64,000 bases of DNA, taken from the NCBI GenBank assembly GCA_049799955.1, contig JBARIW010000104.1, positions 79,519-143,518 of the forward strand, read 5' to 3'. Positions 60,172 to 64,000 of this stretch are shown piece by piece. The translations under genes were made by a program, and so were the position numbers. Source of the stretch: JBGTFE01 sp049799955. GTDB taxonomy: Bacteria > Acidobacteriota > Blastocatellia > Pyrinomonadales > Pyrinomonadaceae. The notes below the pieces were generated by a model. That model was not told the DNA's origin. It saw nothing but the letters and a program-made list of their open reading frames with translations, and ran no database searches. The number at the start of each line of letters is the position of its first letter. Within the stretch, counting starts at the first letter, position 1.

Positions 60172-60801
60172 ATGAGGAAAACAATGAAAGTATATTTTTT
60201 CTTATCAATAATAATAATTATTTTGATGTTTCATTCAAACACATCGGCTCAAAATCCAATTTATCTTGAGGCAGATAGATTATTCAAAAATGTCGCTCTT
60301 TTAACGGATAGAAATATAAATGAAACAGTATTGGAAAATATAGGACGTAACGTCGAAGGTCTCAACTCTTCAGGAACTGTGAGTTATTTCGGTCTGGCAA
60401 ATAATCTAATTTTATTACAAGATTATCCGCGCGATTTTATTATATCGTTTAACAAACCGGCTAATGCGGGCAAAGCGCGTTTTGCACTGGAAGCAGATTC
60501 TTTATTTGTCGAATATATAATCGTTTTGTATAAACCTTCTAAGAATTTTCAAAACGACCCATTAGAGGCATACGTCCTCAAAATTCAGACTCATGACGGA
60601 AGAAAATTATTGAATCTTGATTTGGAAACACGATTGGGAAAAGGCGTCGAACGTGAAAAAAAGGCTGCCGAACTTATTATAGAAATGAGAGAAAATTTCA
60701 AAGAGGATAAACTAGAGAGATTAAGAAGCATTATAATAAATAATTCATCTGCTCGGTTGCCATACCCGCTGTGCTTAATAAAAGGACCTTGTCCAAGGTA
60801 A
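60172..60801 (+). CDS. AT-rich secreted protein of unknown function
   Basis: A 209-residue exported protein. A signal peptide (ends near SNTSAQN, residue ~27) is followed by a mixed alpha/beta domain with YFGLANNLILLQDYPRDF and a helical, charged C-terminal part ending in PYPLCLIKGPC, with two Cys. The codon use is AT-rich like the gene before it. Partner of 59612-60154 by spacing. No known family. Confidence 0.55.
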   Translation: MRKTMKVYFFLSIIIIILMFHSNTSAQNPIYLEADRLFKNVALLTDRNINETVLENIGRNVEGLNSSGTVSYFGLANNLILLQDYPRDFIISFNKPANAGKARFALEADSLFVEYIIVLYKPSKNFQNDPLEAYVLKIQTHDGRKLLNLDLETRLGKGVEREKKAAELIIEMRENFKEDKLERLRSIIINNSSARLPYPLCLIKGPCPR

Positions 60802-60841
60802 ACGGAGCGAATTTTAACTCGACGTATTTTCTGGAATTATA

Positions 60842-61672
60842 TCAACCTCTACGTTGACGTTTCGGTTTTTTCACTTTAACTGTGCGCGAATGTGTCGGCA
60901 GTTTTGTTTTTGCGGCTTTGTCTTTTACTTCGACTTTTAGTTTCTGCGGCTTTACCGGATTAGAAAATTCCTTAACTTCGTCCGCGTCGAGCTCGCGGTA
61001 TGCGCCGACGGGTAATCTATCGTATTTGATGTGTCCGATGGCGAGGCGTTTGAGTTTGACGACGGAATGTCCGATGGAATCGAACATTTTGCGGATTTGC
61101 TGGTTGTGTCCCTCAAAAAGAGTAACTTCGTACCAGCCGTTCTGGGCGGTCGGTTTCAGGATTTTAATTTCGGCGGGCGCGGTTTTGAAGCCGTCTTCGA
61201 GGACGGTTCCGCGACGGAGTTTGTTTATCGCAACTTCGGTCGGGATGCCTTTGGTTTTTACTTCATAGACTTTCGGGATTTGCTTTGACGAAGCGACGAG
61301 ATTTGTAAATTCGCCGTCGTTGGTCAAAATTATCAAGCCTTCGGTGTTGTAATCGAGTCGTCCGACCGGATGCAGCTTGCCGTAGCCTTTGACCAAATCC
61401 GTAACGAGCTTTCTGCCTTCGGGGTCGGCGGCGCTCGACAGGTAGCCTTTTGGTTTGTTCAATAAAATATAGACGTTCGAGCGTTTTTCGAGCTTTTTAT
61501 TGATGAGCTTTCCTTGAACTTTGATGTGGTCAATTTCCGGGTCGGCTTTTGTGCCGAGCGTCGTGATGATTTCGCCGTTGACGGTTACATCGCCGTTTAG
61601 AATCAATTCTTCCGCGCCCCGCCGCGAAGCGATTCCGGCTTGAGCAATGAGTTTGTTTAGTCTTTCAATCAT
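60842..61672 (-). CDS. rluB: rRNA pseudouridine synthase RluB/RsuA family
   Basis: A 276-residue pseudouridine synthase. An N-terminal S4 RNA-binding domain (ERLNKLIAQAGIASRRGAEELI) precedes the catalytic domain with the active Asp in GRLDYNTEGLIILTNDG, and the EGHNQQIRKMFD motif. A basic Lys/Arg tail (~240-276) follows. It converts a uridine of 23S or 16S rRNA; RluB versus RsuA rests on length and context near scpB. Its ATG lies on the edge of a word-repeat hairpin. Confidence 0.9.
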   Translation of the reverse strand: MIERLNKLIAQAGIASRRGAEELILNGDVTVNGEIITTLGTKADPEIDHIKVQGKLINKKLEKRSNVYILLNKPKGYLSSAADPEGRKLVTDLVKGYGKLHPVGRLDYNTEGLIILTNDGEFTNLVASSKQIPKVYEVKTKGIPTEVAINKLRRGTVLEDGFKTAPAEIKILKPTAQNGWYEVTLFEGHNQQIRKMFDSIGHSVVKLKRLAIGHIKYDRLPVGAYRELDADEVKEFSNPVKPQKLKVEVKDKAAKTKLPTHSRTVKVKKPKRQRRG

Positions 61673-61744
61673 TTAACATTTACCATTTATCATTTATCAG
61701 ATGTTCTTAATGAATGATAAATGATAAATGTTAAATGTTAAATG
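61671..61744. repeat. Word-repeat hairpin, word AAATGATAAATG
   Basis: Left arm 61671-61699 (complement of the word), right arm 61711-61744 (TGATAAATGATAAATGTTAAA). It begins at the rluB start codon and ends 5 bp before the stop of the next minus-strand gene. It thus forms the rluB leader. Confidence 0.88.
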
Positions 61745-61749
61745 AACAA

Positions 61750-62283
61750 TCAGCTTTCATCTTCGAGTTCAAAAACAGTCTGCGCGGAAGGCATCTGTTT
61801 GTACATAAATTCATTGACGCGAAAGACGAAATCGCGTTTGAAAAGTTCGTCGCGGCTTTCGAGCGAAGATATTTTAACCCGCTCGCCGCCGTGTATTTCC
61901 ATTCCAAGCGACCAGAGCGGGTCGCCTTCGTCGTCTTTTTCTTCAATCAGGCAAAACGCGTCTATCTCATCAAAATGGTAAACCGTGTGTGTTCTTCCGG
62001 CGATGCCGTAGGTCGTATGCGCGATGGTTTTGTTATCGCGATTGAGGACGACTTTTGTAATCGGAGCGTGATAAATCAGCCGCAAGCCGACGGCGCAGCC
62101 GGTTGCGCCCATTAGAAAAGTGATAGGAAGCAGCCAAAAGGGAACTGTGCTGTGATTTGTAAAATTACCGAGCGAGCCGTAAACGAAAAGTCCGCCGACA
62201 ACGAGGAAAAGCAGGCTGAAAAGCCACAAACATCCGGGCGTTTCCTGAATTATTAATTCATTTTCGGTTTGTTTGGTTTTCAT
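61750..62283 (-). CDS. Small membrane protein of unknown function
   Basis: A 177-residue protein; the ATG at 62283 (MKTKQTEN) is better than the TTG 11 codons upstream. Two hydrophobic helices (~18-38, ~52-77) precede a ~100-residue soluble domain with strand-rich sequence (TKVVLNRDNKTIAHTTYG; YHFDEIDAFCLIEEKDDE). The layout resembles PH-like or YcxB-type membrane proteins, not firmly. It separates rluB from the rest of the ScpB neighbourhood. Confidence 0.6.
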   Translation of the reverse strand: MKTKQTENELIIQETPGCLWLFSLLFLVVGGLFVYGSLGNFTNHSTVPFWLLPITFLMGATGCAVGLRLIYHAPITKVVLNRDNKTIAHTTYGIAGRTHTVYHFDEIDAFCLIEEKDDEGDPLWSLGMEIHGGERVKISSLESRDELFKRDFVFRVNEFMYKQMPSAQTVFELEDES

Positions 62284-62348
62284 ACGGACAATACAAAGCA
62301 AATGCGACTTGTCCAATAAATTTTCGTGTCGGATGCTTTAAGTATTAT

Positions 62349-63050
62349 CTATGTATTCTCGCCACGCGCTGCTTTTGAGCCGAAGATGTAACCTAAAATA
62401 GTCATGAAAATCGGTAACAGGGCTTTTACGGCAATTAAATCGAAAAGCTCTGTGATGCGAGTCCACGTCGAATCGTTTAAGGTGGCTTTATTAACTTCTT
62501 CCTGAGCTAATTTTATTGTATTGAGAGCATTCTGTTTTTGTTCTTCAGTTCCGGTGCTTAGCACATTGGCATTTTGCTTTATTACCTCTGCGGCGTTATT
62601 TTGTAATGCCTGGACTGAGCCGCTCTTGGACTGAGACGACACAAGAATAGACGACTGAGCCAAAATCACAAGAATGACTAAAGTAATAACAGAGCCGACT
62701 CCGATAGCGAGTCGCATTCCGGCTTTTTGAATAGCGGAAAGGTCGTCTAAACCGATTTCTTTTTTACCGCCGAGTTTATCATCCGGTATGACCTCTACAT
62801 CCTCAATATGCGGTTTTTTGGGTTTCGGCGAATTTGGCTCAATAGGAGGATTTGGCGGCGACTCGATAGGAGGGCTTAATATCGGATTATCCTCAGCCGG
62901 CGGACTTATTATCGGAGTGTCTTCAAAAGGCGGACTCAATACCGGATTATTCTCAACCGGCGGACTAAATGTCGGATTATCTTCAATAGGAGGACTCGTT
63001 ATAACATCATCATCGCTGGGCGGACTTAATATAGGATTATCTTCCGGCAT
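62349..63050 (-). CDS. Membrane protein with Pro-rich tandem repeats
   Basis: A 233-residue protein. Residues 1-75 are about six copies of a 10-residue unit of the form SPPxEDNPxx (30-bp DNA period, ~62840-63050). A basic/acidic linker follows, then one helix (~112-135), a soluble helical part with QNAAEVIKQNANVL and a second helix (~205-225). The N-terminus probably faces the cytoplasm, where SPP repeats could bind SH3-like or WW-like partners. An AAGGGAG site lies before the ATG. It follows the ribbon-helix-helix-like gene by 13 bp. Confidence 0.6.
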   Translation of the reverse strand: MPEDNPILSPPSDDDVITSPPIEDNPTFSPPVENNPVLSPPFEDTPIISPPAEDNPILSPPIESPPNPPIEPNSPKPKKPHIEDVEVIPDDKLGGKKEIGLDDLSAIQKAGMRLAIGVGSVITLVILVILAQSSILVSSQSKSGSVQALQNNAAEVIKQNANVLSTGTEEQKQNALNTIKLAQEEVNKATLNDSTWTRITELFDLIAVKALLPIFMTILGYIFGSKAARGENT

Positions 63051-63063
63051 TGTTTAGCTCCCT

Positions 63064-63270
63064 TTAAGGTATTTTTATTCTGGCAATCGGATTGTCTTCA
63101 CTATCCAGAATACCTACCTCTTTACCTTCCTCCGCAGTCCTATCTTTTAATTCTGAATAAACACTAACGGCATTAAGTAAAAGTTGGTTTACATCCAAAT
63201 CGTGTTTAAGGGCGATTATTTGTATTTTTTTATCTAATTCGGGGCTTAAACTAAGTTTATAATCAGGCAT
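63064..63270 (-). CDS. Ribbon-helix-helix-like small protein
   Basis: A 68-residue protein. The opening DYKLSLSPELDKKIQIIALKH, followed by a helix DVNQLLLNAVSVYSELKD, is the beta-alpha-alpha pattern of ribbon-helix-helix DNA-binding proteins. A short C-terminal part (VGILDSEDNPIARIKI) could hold a partner. A good AAGGAG site precedes the ATG. It is co-transcribed with the Pro-rich membrane protein and may regulate that operon. DNA binding is an inference. Confidence 0.65.
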   Translation of the reverse strand: MPDYKLSLSPELDKKIQIIALKHDLDVNQLLLNAVSVYSELKDRTAEEGKEVGILDSEDNPIARIKIP

Positions 63271-63351
63271 AACTACTCCTTGCTTGTTCTTATTGAGAGT
63301 ATCTTAGAACACTTCGGCTGAAAATCAAAGCATAAAATTTGTAATTCAAAA

Positions 63352-63909
63352 TCAAGATACCAAATCTTCAAAGTCTTCGATTGACGGAAGTTCCGTCAAA
63401 TCTTTCAAGCCGAACTGAATCAAAAAATCCTTCGACGTGCCGTACTGCATCGGTCTTCCGACAGTTTCCTTGTGTCCTTTCGTGATAATGAGGCGCTTTT
63501 CGAGTAAAGTTTTAATCGCCGAAGCCGACTGCACGCCGCGAATTTCCAGAATTTCGGGAACGGTAACGGGTTGTTTGTAGGCAATTACAGCAAGCGTTTC
63601 CAGCGCGGCGAGCGAGAGTTTCGCGTTCGGACGCGTTTTTAGGAACTTTCGGACTTCTTCGTGAAATTCCGTTCTGGTCGAAATTTGCCAGCCGCCCGCG
63701 ATTTCGCGGAGCTGCAAGCCGCTTTCGCGCTCGTCATATTCCTGTTTCAGCCCTTCTATCGCGGCTTCGACCGTTTCGCGGTCTTCCTCCAGAACATCCG
63801 CTAAGACCTTGATGGTCAAAGGCTCGTCGGCAACAAAAATCAACGCCTCGACGACCGAGATTATCTCGGTGATAGTTCGAGTTTGTTTTTCTTCAGTTTC
63901 TAAATCCAT
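63352..63909 (-). CDS. scpB: Segregation and condensation protein B
   Basis: A 185-residue ScpB. Two winged-helix units are visible; the second includes AALETLAVIAYKQPVTVPEILEIRG and the ending RPMQYGTSKDFLIQFGLKDLTELP. It forms the SMC-ScpA-ScpB complex that compacts and separates chromosomes. The ATG at 63909 (MDLETEEKQ) is chosen; the frame to 63984 runs through a repeat. scpA is probably just outside the window. RluB downstream is a usual neighbour, here separated by three accessory genes. Confidence 0.93.
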   Translation of the reverse strand: MDLETEEKQTRTITEIISVVEALIFVADEPLTIKVLADVLEEDRETVEAAIEGLKQEYDERESGLQLREIAGGWQISTRTEFHEEVRKFLKTRPNAKLSLAALETLAVIAYKQPVTVPEILEIRGVQSASAIKTLLEKRLIITKGHKETVGRPMQYGTSKDFLIQFGLKDLTELPSIEDFEDLVS

Positions 63910-63912
63910 AAA

Positions 63913-64000
63913 ATAGGTGAAAAGTGATAGGTGATAAGTGATAAGTGACGGGAAAGAAATCTTTTTTAACCTATCACCTATCACCTATCACCTATCACCT
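63913..64000. repeat. Word-repeat hairpin, word AGTGATAGGTGATA
   Basis: Left arm 63913-63948 (GTGATAGGTGATAAGTGATAA), right arm 63969-64000 (ACCTATCACCTATCACC) continuing past the window edge. It lies just upstream of scpB on its minus-strand transcript. Confidence 0.85.

Noticed and set aside
62788..63057. Gly-rich open frame on the plus strand
   Set aside because: It is the antisense shadow of the SPP repeat region and has no ribosome site.
63910..63984. N-terminal extension of ScpB
   Set aside because: The residues come from tandem GTGATA words; MDLETEEKQ at 63909 is the natural start.
4021..64000. CRISPR array
   Set aside because: Tandem words are too short, with no regular spacers, and no cas gene is present.

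Overview
The window is a 64 kb piece of a bacterial chromosome of medium GC, densely coded on both strands. I see no tRNA, rRNA, transposase, phage gene or CRISPR array. The gene content points to Acidobacteriota, most likely class Blastocatellia (Pyrinomonadaceae-like). The reasons are a Ser/Thr kinase fused to a FlgO/TolB-like and TPR region, several FG-GAP proteins with ASPIC/UnbV tails, a DdrA/Rad52-like protein, an RND efflux set and split methylmalonyl-CoA pathway genes. The taxon is an inference; no marker gene here settles it.

Layout. 1-4.9 kb: a surface glycan group (GT39 C-terminus, MBL-fold hydrolase, GT4 glycosyltransferase, YdcF protein, methyltransferase). 5-8.7 kb: Ser/Thr kinase, small glutaredoxin, ferredoxin-like protein and rhodanese. 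8.8-15.8 kb: a complete RND efflux system (adaptor, pump, TolC). 15.9-21.3 kb: PEP synthase and an active/inactive pair of M16 proteases. 21.4-28.6 kb: an AT-rich orphan gene, patatin, PilT with a second N-domain, a Rad52-like protein and methylmalonyl-CoA mutase. 28.7-43.5 kb: mostly housekeeping genes (RlmD, M48 protease, CutA, LOG protein, FabI, PfkB kinase, MtnP, parvulin, Mce, MeaB), with a nucleotidyltransferase pair that resembles a toxin-antitoxin module. 44.4-53.6 kb: five same-strand genes, namely a TPR lipoprotein, three FG-GAP/UnbV proteins and an UnbU/NqrB-like membrane protein. 53.7-56 kb: HicB-like protein, acyl-CoA dehydrogenase, DoxX-like frame, CoA-binding protein. 56.1-60.8 kb: an accessory island with a duplicated leader, a perfect 34-bp hairpin and four unrecognised genes. 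60.8-64 kb: RluB and ScpB, separated by three accessory genes.

The most striking feature is non-coding. More than twenty intergenic gaps hold a 60-140 bp quasi-palindrome whose arms are tandem copies of a short word of about 6-12 nt. The word differs from locus to locus, but several words recur kilobases apart. These elements sit at convergent 3' ends, inside same-strand gene runs and once in a divergent gap. They run into stop codons, and in one case supply part of a signal peptide. I know of similar short tandemly repeated repetitive (STRR) sequences in filamentous cyanobacteria; I cannot tell from one window how these relate.

The best candidate for an undescribed protein system is the UnbU/UnbV group at 44.4-53.6 kb. 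The best candidate for an undescribed regulatory or mobile unit is the 56.1-59.1 kb island.
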